64,000 nucleotides of DNA from Ischnura elegans (lineage: Eukaryota > Arthropoda > Insecta > Odonata > Coenagrionidae), in contig NC_060248.1 of NCBI RefSeq assembly GCF_921293095.1, positions 79,119,243 through 79,183,242 of the forward strand, read 5' to 3'. The first letter of the stretch is position 1; every line of letters starts with the position of its first letter. The notes beneath the pieces were generated by a model. It was not told the origin of the DNA and did not search any database. It saw only the letters and a list, made by a program, of their open reading frames with translations. A program made the position numbers and the translations under genes. Positions 45,456 to 57,230 of this stretch are shown here, in pieces.

Positions 45456-46116
45456 GGGTAGTTTCCTTAATCAAAGAAAACGAAAGGCATTGATTGCGAT
45501 TCGTTACCCACCATTAGTGTATTCATAATATACAAATTATTTCGTTTTAGAAATACCGGTTTAGACGAATGGGAATGGTCCATTTTTATCCTCATTTGAA
45601 AACGGCCAGATTGGCGCCCACGCGATGCCACTCCACGTGACGTCACAGGGACCTAGTTTCTATACGAGTAGATAGGAGTTATACATCGTCTGAGATTACC
45701 AATGCATGCATGAGGCGCAGAGCTCAGGGAAACATGTCTTAATAATCACTTATTAAAACTGGCTAAGGTCGGAAAGTTTTCTTCGTTTGATAAGGTATTA
45801 ATAATCCTTATTTAAGCCAAGCGCTACCAGATAGCAGGGTACTAGGCTACCCGCTAGCAGCCTGCGTCGTATCAGCGCTCAAGCCTCCCTCAAGGTCACC
45901 TCACAGGGCGACAGCGGGAACGAGAAATACGTCACACGGAGAGATTTCCCGGCATTCATACTTAGCCGTCGCGTTTTCGCGCGCTTGAAAATTTTCACTT
46001 TTCATTTAATCGCGAAAAATAGATATCGTCATTTAAAAATCTAAATGCGTGAAATACGTACTCCAGGAGTAATATTCTTTCGATTTAGGCAATAAAAAAA
46101 TAATAGGAAACCACCC
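45456..46116. mobile_element. MITE-like element with TA target
   Basis: Ends GGGTAGTTTCCT and, in complement, GGGTGGTTTCCT, with TA on both sides (45454-45455, 46117-46118). The interior is unusual: GGCGCCCACGCGATGCCACT and CCACGTGACGTCACAGGGAC near 45613-45653, and a short GGGTACTAGGCTACCC palindrome at about 45836-45851. No coding frame. Family not known to me. Confidence 0.65.
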
Positions 46117-46391
46117 TATTGAATAACATTTCCTGCGGTTGTGCAATAAGTGGGAGACCAATGATGTTCGCTTATTATTCCCTCATCTTCTTGGCATCGT
46201 GCACTTATCGTAATATACCAAGATCTCAATAATAACTATCGTTTTTCCTCTGTCTCAAGAAACGTGAGGCATTAAAACATGCGTGACATTATGTATCTTT
46301 CTCTTTAATTAAAAGTGATAAACGATCCTATTCACCAGCCCGCCAAGGTCAACTCCGTTAACTACGCGGAGGTATAATTTGCATAATAGAT

Positions 46392-46595
46392 AGTGTAGCT
46401 AGTTTTCTTGTGAATAAAATTTACGATTCTTTAAAAAAAAATAACCGGCATTTTTTTAAAAGCCAATCCCCTCGATCTGCTAAAAACCGCGGGTGTAGTG
46501 TAGGTAGTTTTCTTATGGATGAAATTTTCAATTCATCTAAAAAACGGCATTTTTTAAGCCAGTCTCCTAGGATCCCTGCTGAAAACCGCGGGTGT
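46392..46595. repeat. Two-unit tandem duplication (about 100 bp)
   Basis: Units 46392-46496 and 46497-46595 share AGTGTAG(C/G)TAGTTTTCTT, CGGCATTTTTT and AAAACCGCGGGTGT. They differ by substitutions and small indels, so the duplication is not recent. Confidence 0.8.
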
Positions 46596-47319
46596 GTTTG
46601 AAGTCACGTTTGCAAACGAGGCGTGATTGGTGGACACGACCATTTCATCGGGTCACGGAGTACGACTGTGAGAGTCCGGCCGTTGCCTCTCCTCCGCCTA
46701 AATATATTTTATTTTATCTCTCTCGCCCTTCCCCTCTCTATGGCTAATCTCCCCCGCGCGAATCTGCTCATAAGACAGTCTGAAATAAATCGTGAGAGCC
46801 TCGAGGGCACTTTGATAACGTCGCCCCCGGACTTGCATCTACGTGACTTCACTCAAGTTTTTTGCAAAACGTGCGTGAAAAAAAAGCTGTAAAACCCATC
46901 GGAAACCATCCGTTTATTAGGCTGTGCGAGCGCCTCGTGACTGGCTTGCGCTTACTTAGTAGTAGCGCTTGCGTAATCTCAACCTTGTAAGCTGTGAACC
47001 TTCTTCTTTCATAACTATGCAGGGGCCAGGGTGTATGCTGTACGTCTGGGGACTGCATAATTGAGTAGGAAACGGGACTTTTTCTTTTTGGGATTATTAA
47101 GAAGTCTACAGTGTCATGGAGGCATTGTTGATTTTTTTGTTCCAATTGATTAGTCTTACTCTATATGTGTTTGTCTTTACCTGTAATGGTAATTATTCGA
47201 ATTCATGGGAGCGTGAATATATGTCTTTCTGCCAAATAACCTATTTTCGTAAAAAAATCGTTAATTTGAATTATCCATTTTATACCAGATTAAGAAACAA
47301 ATTGTCAATTATTCTTTAG
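46596..47319. other. No supported gene
   Basis: 46620-46860 is moderately GC-rich with CpGs but has no donor, acceptor or domain that I can tie to a gene. Confidence 0.45.
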
Positions 47320-48679
47320 AATTCGACGTTTTCCTCCGTGACCTTCTATTCAGTTGAATAAATTAATAATGCCAGTATTATATTTCTATGATAGCACACA
47401 TAAAGAGATATATTAAAGTTGGCGGGCTAAATATTTTTCGGTAGTGGTCATTTATTTGTCTCGCCACTTCTTCTCGCGACTTACGAATGGGAGAAACATA
47501 GATATAGATATAACATGGGAGATAGTGCCTTATTCACTAGCATATGAATGAAAATAGTTTAGTGTGGATAAAAGAAAAAAGGGTTGTGATGTACGTTGGA
47601 TGTAATAACTATTCACCGAATTTCTTGAAAATAATATAATATTTATAGACACAAAATTAAGACCGATAAGAATAGGCTTGCTTGAAACACACACAAGGAG
47701 GGGTAATTAAAAACCTGCGAAAAAGCCCTGGTAGTTGCCAAGCCATTATATGGCTGAAAGGATGTTAAAAGAAGAGACGTAGATGCATGATATGTGTTGC
47801 TGAAAAAATGGGGTGAATGCGATGGAAACATAGTTAGAGTGTGATCGTGACTAAGGAGAGAATATCACGCAATGCATTACCTAATACGTAGTACATCTCG
47901 TGTTTGGTCTTTATTAAGTGGAGGTATAATTTGCCGTAATTATGTGGAAAGGGAGGGCTAGTCTTCCATTCACGATAGCTAAAGTTTTGCATAATTAGTA
48001 TAGCTGTAATTTTAGATAATAATTCATTTGTGTGCAGACTCACAATTTTAACGCGTCTTTCTTAAGATTTCCGTTATCGTTTTTTATGTATTTCCTTCCA
48101 TCTATTTCATTAATCCCGTAATTTCTATTCCTAGATTATCTATGAAATATAATAGTCCATGGATGCTAATTAACCTATTACTTTCATGTGTAACATTTTT
48201 TTCCTTAAAAATGTTTTGGTTTAGGCATCCCTAGTACGTCTCTGAATTGGCACTTTATTAAGAAGTATCCATCGTAACGGCTCGTAAAAAGAGTAGCTAG
48301 TCGAACTTTCGTATGAATGTTTGATACTTTTGTTGAGCTATTTCTTTGCGAACCTTCCCGCAAATTAATGACTATTCCCGGTCAATATTTGGCACGCCAG
48401 CTTTATTCAATGTCCTTTCGTGTGCCATCATAGAGATATAATATTGGCCTTATTATTCCGTGATATTTTATTGACCTGAAGAAGGATTTGGTTCTTTCCC
48501 GGCGAATGCTGTTGATGAAATCTTCTCGGGAAATCAGCCGGGTGATGATGGCCATTGCTGGGCAGCAATGGCCATCATCACCCGGCTGATTTCCCGAGAA
48601 GATTTCATTTTATTGACCTTATTAATCTGTAACCTTCTTATTCAACTGAATAGAAGGTCACGGAAGAAAACGTCGAATT
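47320..48679. mobile_element. Possible foldback element bounded by 42-bp inverted repeats
   Basis: 47320-47361 and 48638-48679 are reverse complements with a single mismatch (AATTCGACGTTTTC at the outer ends). The 1.28 kb inside has no transposase and includes the 94-bp palindrome at 48515. No target duplication was found. Confidence 0.5.
48515..48608. repeat. 94-bp palindrome (46-bp perfect arms)
   Basis: Arms 48515-48560 and 48563-48608 are exact complements around GG. TTTTATTGACCT occurs before (about 48468) and after (about 48608) it as a short direct repeat, so the right arm looks like a snapback copy of the left. Confidence 0.9.
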
Positions 48680-51600
48680 ATCGATTTCTAAAATAAGAAC
48701 ATTAACTATTCTTTTCTATATCTGGCGCAAATGTTTTTGTCTTTCTTAGCTTATAACTATATGTACTCTTTTTTTTAAATTTAATGTCTTCAAAGTTAAC
48801 AAAAAAAGAATTGGAGACCCATTCATGTGGAGAATGAGATGATGAGCAAGGTTGTTTAAAGGTCACATGACTGATGCACGATGACCGCCGCCAATATCCA
48901 CTCTGCATTGGAATAGACGATGGCCTTGATATCTGGTCGTTTCCTACTTGTGTCTCCTCCCAGTTCTTGCACAATACATCTCCCATCCCTCTCTCTGGAG
49001 TAATTCAATAGATTATGCATGATTCGGCGTTATGTACGAGCATTATCATTGCTTTTTTTTCTGTGCGACGATATAGGAAGGATATACGATATCTGTACAG
49101 TTCATTGGAGGAAATTAAGTTGATAGCTCGTGTTAGAGATGAAGCGACATCAATCTGTGAAATTGGATTCTTTGTTACATCACAAGAGTGTAAAGTGTGG
49201 TTAATTGATGCATTGAAGCGCCCCTGCCAGATCGCCAGTGGCATGTCAACCTTGGAAGTCCTATCGACTTTCGCATTCGCACTGCTGACTCAACAGACGC
49301 ATTCTAAGATATGAACAGTTATGATTTTATCGGATGCATCAATTTCCTGGTAGAATAACTCAGTAAGTTTAGAAGTCCTCAGTTAAAATGTAATATGGCC
49401 GAATGGAGGTAACCCTTACAAGGAGCTCTCTGTCTTCTTTTTAAAATTTTTTAAAATTCTGTCACTTTTTTATCTCTCAAATAACTTTCGCTGTAATTCA
49501 CTTCACAAACATTTTCAATTCCTGTATTATATACTTAAAAATAAAAAAAAAGAATATGAAAAACTCACCTTTTCGAAAAATAGTATAAAATGCACTTAAA
49601 TGTAAAAAATAATCTTTCCATTACTTGAAGAATAAAGCGTAGGTGCTGATTTCATTATAAATGAGTGAAGAAGAGCCTGATACGTGAGTAAGGCCCAGAA
49701 CATAAAACCTTTTCAGAGCTTTGCGATTCCTGGTTGTTATATATTTTAATGTGTGTCTGAAAACACCTGTCAAAAATTTCACCGGGAAATAGTAGTTTCC
49801 TCACGAAATAATGGCTTCTCTGGATACCCTGTCAGTCCTCACCTTGTTTTCTGGATTTTTATTTGCGAATATGTTATCTCTCCATTTGGGTGTCATTTGA
49901 TGCTCTTTTTACTTCCTTCTATCCGAGGCAAACTTAAAATTTCGTCCACTTTGTTGTTTCGTAACAGTGGAGCAGTTTCGCAAACTCTGTCAGCCCGTTC
50001 AGCGAAGGCTGCCCCGTGATAATTGTAGGTCCTTCTCTCGCTAGTCACCGTGTCGGAAAAGGTTATGTTCTGGACAGGAATAGGATAGAATCCGAGATAA
50101 TGGGTTTCCTATAGCTCCTAGCACATCTTAGGGGTGGGAAAGTGGAAGGAGAGAATGAAATTGCAGGGCGCCCTGAAGTGACGTCGCGGCGCCCGATCGA
50201 CGTGCAGCACTGCAGGCGCCCCCGTTCCATGAAATTCGGTATGCTAATGCATGAATGGGTCAATTTTTATAATTATTTAAAGTTAGTATATATGGGGATT
50301 TTCAAATGTCTGGGATTTTGTTTACGAGTCAGTGTGAAAGTGACGAGAACGTTCTGGAGTAGGTACAAACTTAGCGTAAGAAATTATGGCGTAGAAATAG
50401 AAATTTTGTGGATATAAAAATCTTAAGGGTTCTTAAAAATTGGAGAAATTAGCACTTAATTACATATTTAATTGTAATTTGATGAAAAATAACTAACACG
50501 TCTTCGTGCACCTGTGCCTCTGAAAGTCTAGTATACAATGTAGTGCTAAAAATGAGGGTTTCAATCTTTTGTAAAATAATGTATGTATGTATTTAATTCC
50601 ACTTATTTTTCTAATTGAAGTGTTTTACCATGGTGTGTATCGGGTTTTCGCTCTTGGACGAGTAAAATCCATAGCCGTATATAAGCACTCGAATCAGTTT
50701 TCATTTATAATGTTTAAATGAACAGAAATTTTAGAAACTTCTTTTAATTTTTATAAGTTGAAGAATAACCGGGGATTTTCATAAGCCCATTATTCAAAAT
50801 TTGATTAGCTATAAAATAGGTCAATTTTTATCCACGAATAAACAAATGAACGACGAGAACTATTTTTGGAGTACAGGCATGGAAAATGAAAACATTTTAT
50901 CAATCCTATTATATTTCTCATTTGGAGAAATTGAGACTCCATGAAATAATATCGTGTGATTTTCCCAGTATTAATTAATATGCCTTTCTGTGTCTGTGGA
51001 AGGTGTTTTCAAGCGTTTAAAATGCGCCATCTGAAAGCCGGGTAACAGTGCAGTATTATAAATAAAGCTTTCAGTGGTATAAAACGCATTGATATGATTT
51101 ATATCTGGAGTATTGGAGGCGTCTCACTCCAGGATGAGTATTATAGACAGCCGTTATTGTTTAAATAGGAATGTATCTCTCTTAGTAATGCCTAGATTTT
51201 TTTATTATTTATAATGCGAAGGTTGTGGTGAGATGACGGAATTAGAGCTTATCGAAATATTTGTGTGGAATTCGCCGAAGTTATATATCGTAGACGCATT
51301 AAAAATGTGTGTGCAAATTTTTTTCAAATTTTAATCGTTCGCCGTAATTAAAATTGGTAGTTTTAGCTGTTTACGTGGGGTACTATTCGTGGATAGGTAT
51401 TTTCGAATGAGGATTATCGTGCGAATGAAAAAATAATTTCCAGATGATTTGCTCGTGCTTGATATTGATGATTTTATTAATTACTAATAATTTGCTTCCG
51501 TTTATTATTTTTTGCGTTCATTCTTGTTCTTTTGAGTTGTGTGATGTATGTTAAAATTTTCATTGCGTACAACTATACCTTTCGGGCTGTATTTCAATTT

Positions 51601-54593
51601 TAATTCCCCTTGTTTGTCTTACATTACTGTTTTAATCATTTAATGGTTGAATATTTTTAAGAATGGAGATAATGATTTGTAAAAATCTTCCTTCCTTGCC
51701 TAACTTCATGTAGATTTGGAATTCCATAGCATTATAATTCTATTACTCACTTCTACGAAAGGATTCAATGTCTATTCTGTCTGGGCGAATGCTATTTTGA
51801 TCTGCGAAGGGTGCGCCTAAATTTTCTGACGCAATATACGCATTGGTTGGGCTTCTCCCTTGTATAAGAGTTGAGTATGTGAGCGAAGGTGTAGTTCATA
51901 ATACAGAGGAGCCGAAAATCGTCTAATTGTGAATGAAGTTTTGTTTCTGTCTAATGACACTGGCTTGCTTTATTTATTCGCATAACTCGCTCAAAATCAA
52001 ATTTGGATAATTCGGCTATGCTAAGCAAAGGCTTTCGTTTTTCTTATCCTATTTTCCTTATCGTATGTTCCTAATCGCCCAAGTGTTGGGTGAGCATCGT
52101 AATGAGCGAATGTATTTAGGGATCCGGAAATGTTGGAAGATAGTTTGTTTCTGATTTTATTTGTGAATATCTCATGCCTTACTTAACATTTCCAAAAACC
52201 TTTGATTTTCAATTTTTACACGCTTTTTCTTAACTTTCTTCCTCTGCCAGTCTGTTTCATCGGTGGAATCTTGTAATTGATTACCCGTTTTTAATTGTCC
52301 GATTGGCTAAAAAATTTCATCAAAGATCAGAATTAGATAACAGTTCATTCTTACACTATTTCTAAGTCTTTATAGGCAGTATGGCAAAAATTTTCGACTA
52401 TTAAAATTGGTATTACCTACTCGCTTAAAACTTTTACTATCATCTTGAAATTTTAGAGAAGGTAGAGCAGGCCCTGGTGAAAAGTTTCCTTTATTTTTAA
52501 TTCGAAAATATTTTCATCAAGGCAGTTTGTTTATATTTGAGAAACAGACAAATGCGGGAGGATTCGTCGTCTTAAGGATTTTTTTACCGTTTGGAGTATT
52601 TTAAACTCTTTGAATAATGTTTAAATAAGGTAAATTAGGTAAAATAATTAAATGAACAAGGTTATTTTACAATCGCATGTTATTCGGTGGATAAAGGTGA
52701 GTAAACGTCGAGCATTTAGAGGCTATTGCGTCATGTTTTTGTAACGTATCACCACAATATTTTGCAGTTTTCCTCGAATTCAATGCGAATTTCCTTACAA
52801 TATTTTGTAAAAACTCTTGATAATTTCTCATAGCGGTGTTTAAAGTTTCATTTTTTTTAATAACTGCTCATGGTTTGCGAAAGAAATGTTATGAAGCGTT
52901 CTGTAATAAATCAATCCTTCGAGATACGAATGTGCCCCACATTTGGTTTTGCCGTTGTTATCAGTCGTCCTTGCGTTTAATCATTTGCTATCTCAAAATT
53001 CATAAATTATCGCCACCTAATGCGGGGAAAAATGTGCTTTCCTCCTTGAAGGACTTCTCTGAATGTTCGTACTCATTTGGCGAACTAATTGATGTGCAAG
53101 TGCAGTGTTGACGAGTGCAAGTATCAACTTGAAAAAAAGGCTCAAGGACGAATTCCCAGACAATAATTACAAATCAGAGTGATGTCTGATTTTTATTTTG
53201 CCCATGAGGCACCTTTGAGGTTGCTGTTATTATCTTTTCAATTGTTTTTTTTTCTACTGCAAAAAGAGATCTCTTAAATTCAGAAGGCGGGGCCTAATGT
53301 GTGTCATTTGACAGAGAAAGCAAAAAAAGGAGGAAAAGCGTTGAGAATGTTTTGAATACGTTCAAATGTGGGATCGCCGATTACTGATTTAGCGCTATCG
53401 ATTAAGTTTTAAATTATTTTAATTTAATGATTCAATGGATAAAAATTTGAAAATTGCGAACTGTACTTTTTTCTTAGTTTAATCGCTCCTCCATTGACTG
53501 CTTCTCGAATTCAATGACTCCACTGATAATAGTGAAATGATTTTGGTTCAGGATAGAATTACTTGTTAAATGAGTTTGTGGTGTATACCCAAGTACGTAG
53601 ACAAGTATGGAATAATGTAGTTTTTTATATTAATTCAGTTGTTATGTTATTTTATTCCTAAAGTTTAAAGATGTGTAATTTCATACCCAGTTTAAACAGG
53701 CTGTGGAGACTTCCTATTGGTTTTCGTATTGTGTGTGCTGTACTTGCGGAATTTTTCGTGTTCAAACTCGAACTTCCGACTCGGTCGCTCCAAGGTTAAT
53801 TTTTTATGTCGTTATGGCGTCCACCTGTCGTCGCTTTGACTTGTCCCAGTTGGAAAACTGCCGTCGTGGACTAGAGTGGTTTGGTTGTTCGTTTAATTAG
53901 CCCTAAACATTTTCCCAGTACCAGTGTGCTGCTTCTGCTCTTGGATTTCTGCCTCGTCCTTTTTCACAGTCCTCACACATCTTGAAGTAGTCGTCCCACG
54001 CTTTAGTTTGGTGTAGCGTCTTGCCAGCTCTTCGACGTTCGTCTCTCGACACACCATAATTGCGTGGTTTGTATCTCGTATACTTCAAAGCTCATTCCTT
54101 GATACCCCGTGCTGAAGTGTGGCGTGGATGTCATCGAAGTTCTTAGTGGCCCACGTCTTCTGTCCTTCGACTATGCCGGATGAATTTGCTGGTATCGTTT
54201 TCTCACGCATCTACTTGTTCAGACGGAGGATTTTGTAACATGGTTGGTGGAGGAACTATTTTTTTTAATTGAAAAGCCATCCGTCTCATAAAGAAATTGA
54301 AAATTTTCAGTAATATCGTAATCATCTTCTTTTTTTGTTAGCTATTTTCAGTTCGCTTACTTTTTGACGAATCGCAGAATTTTTTGACAACGAGCAGGAA
54401 TATTCTTCATATAAAGCGTCAGTTTTCGTCATCCAAGTATTACTTTTAAGTATTTTACGAGGCTGATTGAGAACTTCAAATACTGCCAGTGTTGTTTTAC
54501 GTATGATCATTAAGGTAGGGTGACATGAATTCGGGTCATTTTATATATTCGCGCAATTGGTTGCTTCTGAGGGGGGAGAGTAATGTTTTCCAA
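48680..54593. other. No supported gene
   Basis: Six kilobases of AT-rich DNA. The best open frames (49015-49314 plus, 48702-48986 minus, 52836-53111 plus, 53703-53900 plus, 53903-54088 minus) have no recognised domain. 50140-50230 is a small CpG-rich patch with GGCGCCC words. 53690-54250 is more GC-rich and looks like a degraded coding remnant of unknown kind. Confidence 0.45.
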
Positions 54594-54988
54594 GGAAGTT
54601 TTTATTCGAGAGAAATTCGTTCGGCATGAATGCAAGGATAATGTACAAGAAAATAATTTCTTGGATTGTAAATACTAAACATATGAATTTGGAACGCAGC
54701 CGATGGTTAAGGGTTCGATTGTAGAAGTGTCTTGATAAAGTGAAATATAGTTTCAGAAGAGTAGACGATTAAAAATTGTCATTTATTTCAGCTACAGTAT
54801 TTTAAATCATCTCGACCACTGCAATTTATTGTTGGTTGTCTGATTAAAAGAAAATTTCATCAGACTTGCATCAGGAAGTGTTTTTATTCGAGAGAAATTC
54901 GTTCGGCATGAATCCAAGGATAATGTACAAGAAAATAATTTCTTGGATTGTAAATACTAAACATATGAATTTGGAACGCAGCCGGTGG
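54594..54988. repeat. Direct duplication of about 113 bp with 166-bp spacer
   Basis: 54594-54706 and 54873-54988 match except for a few bases (AATGCAAGG against AATCCAAGG; GCCGATGG against GCCGGTGG; a small T-run change at the start). The spacer is unique. A recent local duplication is the simplest reading. Confidence 0.85.
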
Positions 54989-56318
54989 CATCAATTTAGG
55001 CCTAAAAACGCTCACATATGACTCCTACCTGTTCTCCAGGTTCCTCATAACTGACAAGTGATAAGTCTCGTTTAATGTTAATAATTATCCCTAGTATTTG
55101 CCAGGTGAAATTTCTAATTATTTAATCTGCATAATCGTGAGCCTAAGTCGGACGTCGGCGAAAAGATGGAATTGAAAGCAATTTTATTTATATTTTAAAA
55201 TTGTGAATGCTCGTGGATAATAGTTATGGGATGATGAAACAGCAAAAAGAACTTAAATTTGGTCATACTGGAAGCCTATGCGTCGCATTTTTAGATGTGT
55301 TTTGGCCTGATTGCAGCCAAGTACCTACGATAGAGTTTTCGAGTGACGTGCTCTCTCTATTACCAATTGATAACAGAGCCATAACGCGGGGAGGAATATG
55401 CATTTTATATTTATAACGCTGATTTGTTTGTAGCTTCTGTAAGGTTGTCTCAATATTGGTAGTAAGAGTCTCCAACTTAACTTTCTCACTACTATCTCAG
55501 CTCTAAGATTCCCCTCGGCTATTATTACCTGCTCTATTCCATTTCTTGTAATTGTAGTCAGCCATTTACTGCTTCCGGAGTTCCAATGAATGCACCGGAT
55601 TGATGGGAAATGTATTTAAAAACCCTCTCCTCTGGTGTCTCATTTTCCTTTCCCTCAGCCTCACCTATGTAAAAATAGATTCTGTGTATTTATGTTTGGC
55701 TTCCGCCCCCTTGCTCGACATGCGGTATATTATAGAAGTTAGATGATAGGGTTACAGAGTATCCCGCATTAGTAAATTTTTCAGTTGTGTACTACGGTTT
55801 TCAATCAGTTTTTCTGCTCACATAGCTAAAAAACAGTGTCGTCATCGTGTCAACAATTAAACCTATTTATAGCAGTTTGAAAGAAATGTTGGATGGTGGA
55901 GGTTCAAACGATCTCGTTATCACTCAGTGAATGTGTCTTAAAATAAACTGTTGGAATTTACGAAAAATTAAGGATGCCCCTAAGTAAAAAATGCCTATTT
56001 TTAGTATCATAAATGAGGTTTACTTAATTCGCTACTCCCTCAAGCTCTTTGATACGTGCCATCTTCCCAATCGCTCCTGCCACTAATATTTATAATATTA
56101 AATAAAAATAAATTTTTATAAATAACTTTTCTATCGCGGACCAAAAAAAAACACGAGTAAATTTTTGTTCGATCGATTTTTCAATGGAATTTGATGCAAA
56201 CGATTGTCTTGTTATGACTCTATATCATTCTCGTCCCTTTAAATGGCAGAGCAATTCGAATTTCACAAAAATGTAACCATAATTTGGGCTCTATTTTTTC
56301 CATACCATATTCCAAACC
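54989..56318. other. No supported gene
   Basis: AT-rich; frames 55207-55416 plus and 55263-55475 minus overlap and lack known domains. Confidence 0.5.
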
Positions 56319-56675
56319 ATATTTTTTCATGGCGAACTTCATCCTTTGGTGTATTTAACTCTGCACCCGTGCGCGTGACTGCGTACAAAGTCACTTGTTC
56401 CTTCAGTGCTTTGAAAATCGTCGCCGCAGACCAGCGGAAAATAAGGGTTTTTTCTCCCCGACAGTGGCTTAGTAAGCACGACCCTCGCCACATGTGCCAC
56501 AGTGTGGACTTGTGACGTCAACATCTTGTTCGGTAAAACCCATACCGAAGTTCGCTCTGAGAAGATGGCTTGGTGGTGTAACTGGTAGCACGCCTGACCG
56601 GCAATCGGGAGATCCGGGTTCGAATCCCGGCTAAGTCAAATATTTTTTCATGGCGAACTTCATCCTTTGGTGTAT
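56319..56675. repeat. 36-bp direct repeats around a 285-bp segment
   Basis: 56319-56354 and 56640-56675 are identical (CATGGCGAACTTCATCC at the core). The segment between ends with the tRNA-like sequence at 56567-56637. This could be a long target-site duplication around an inserted element or a local duplication. Confidence 0.8.
56567..56637 (+). tRNA. tRNA-like sequence, anticodon position GGC (probable pseudogene or SINE part)
   Basis: A complete cloverleaf can be drawn over 71 bases: acceptor GGCTTGG/CTAAGTC with two G-U pairs, D arm GTGT/GCAC, anticodon stem CCTGA/TCGGG, T arm CCGGG/CCCGG around TTCGAAT. A and B boxes (TGGTGTAACTGG, GGTTCGAATCC) are good. The anticodon loop reads CCGGCAA: position 33 is C rather than the near-universal U, and GGC is not a usual animal alanine anticodon. 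Both argue against a normal translating tRNA. Confidence 0.55.
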
Positions 56676-56960
56676 AATTTGGGCTGTTTACCGAGACAAC
56701 TGTATTTGAGATGATTTGGTCTACTGAATTCTTTCTAACTTACTTTGGTCTACTGAATAACTTTTCAATTCTTTTACTCACAATTGCAGATATAATATTG
56801 TAAATTTTGAGGATAACAAATGTATCGCTCTGCCCTCACTGCCACGCTGCTGACATTTCTTAAAACCAAGGAGGTTGTAAATATACTGGAGGGGTACCAC
56901 TGGTTCCGAGCTTTGAGCGCAGTGTGGCAGGAATGGGGGTGCTTGGGTAGGATAGCCACG

Positions 56961-57222
56961 CAGTGGCGCCGACTCCATGGGGCCTGAGGGGGCCCAAGCC
57001 CCCTCAAAAATTCGTTATGGGTGTAAGGAAAAAATGTGTCAGGCTTGTTGATTTTCCCCGGAGTGTCCAGATATCGAGAATCGAGTTATCAGGGTTCTAA
57101 TGTTGGTCATACGACTCTTCTAAAATGCTTAAAAAAACTTAAAACTAACTACTTATAAAATTTCCCGGGGCAAGATCACCAGTTTGGGCCCCCCCAATAT
57201 TTTTTGTAAGTCGGCATCCCTG
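56961..57222. mobile_element. hAT-type MITE with perfect 8-bp target duplication
   Basis: TAGCCACG is present directly before (56953-56960) and after (57223-57230). The ends are CAGTGGCGCCGACT and, in complement, CAGGGATGCCGACT. Inside are GGGGGCCCAAGCCCCC and a matching GGGCCCCCCC. 262 bases without a transposase; the 8-bp duplication and CAG ends fit hAT. Confidence 0.85.
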
Positions 57223-57230
57223 TAGCCACG

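Noticed and set aside
53703-54088. Possible degraded coding region in GC-richer DNA
   Set aside because: I could not match the peptides of either strand to any family, so I only note the region.
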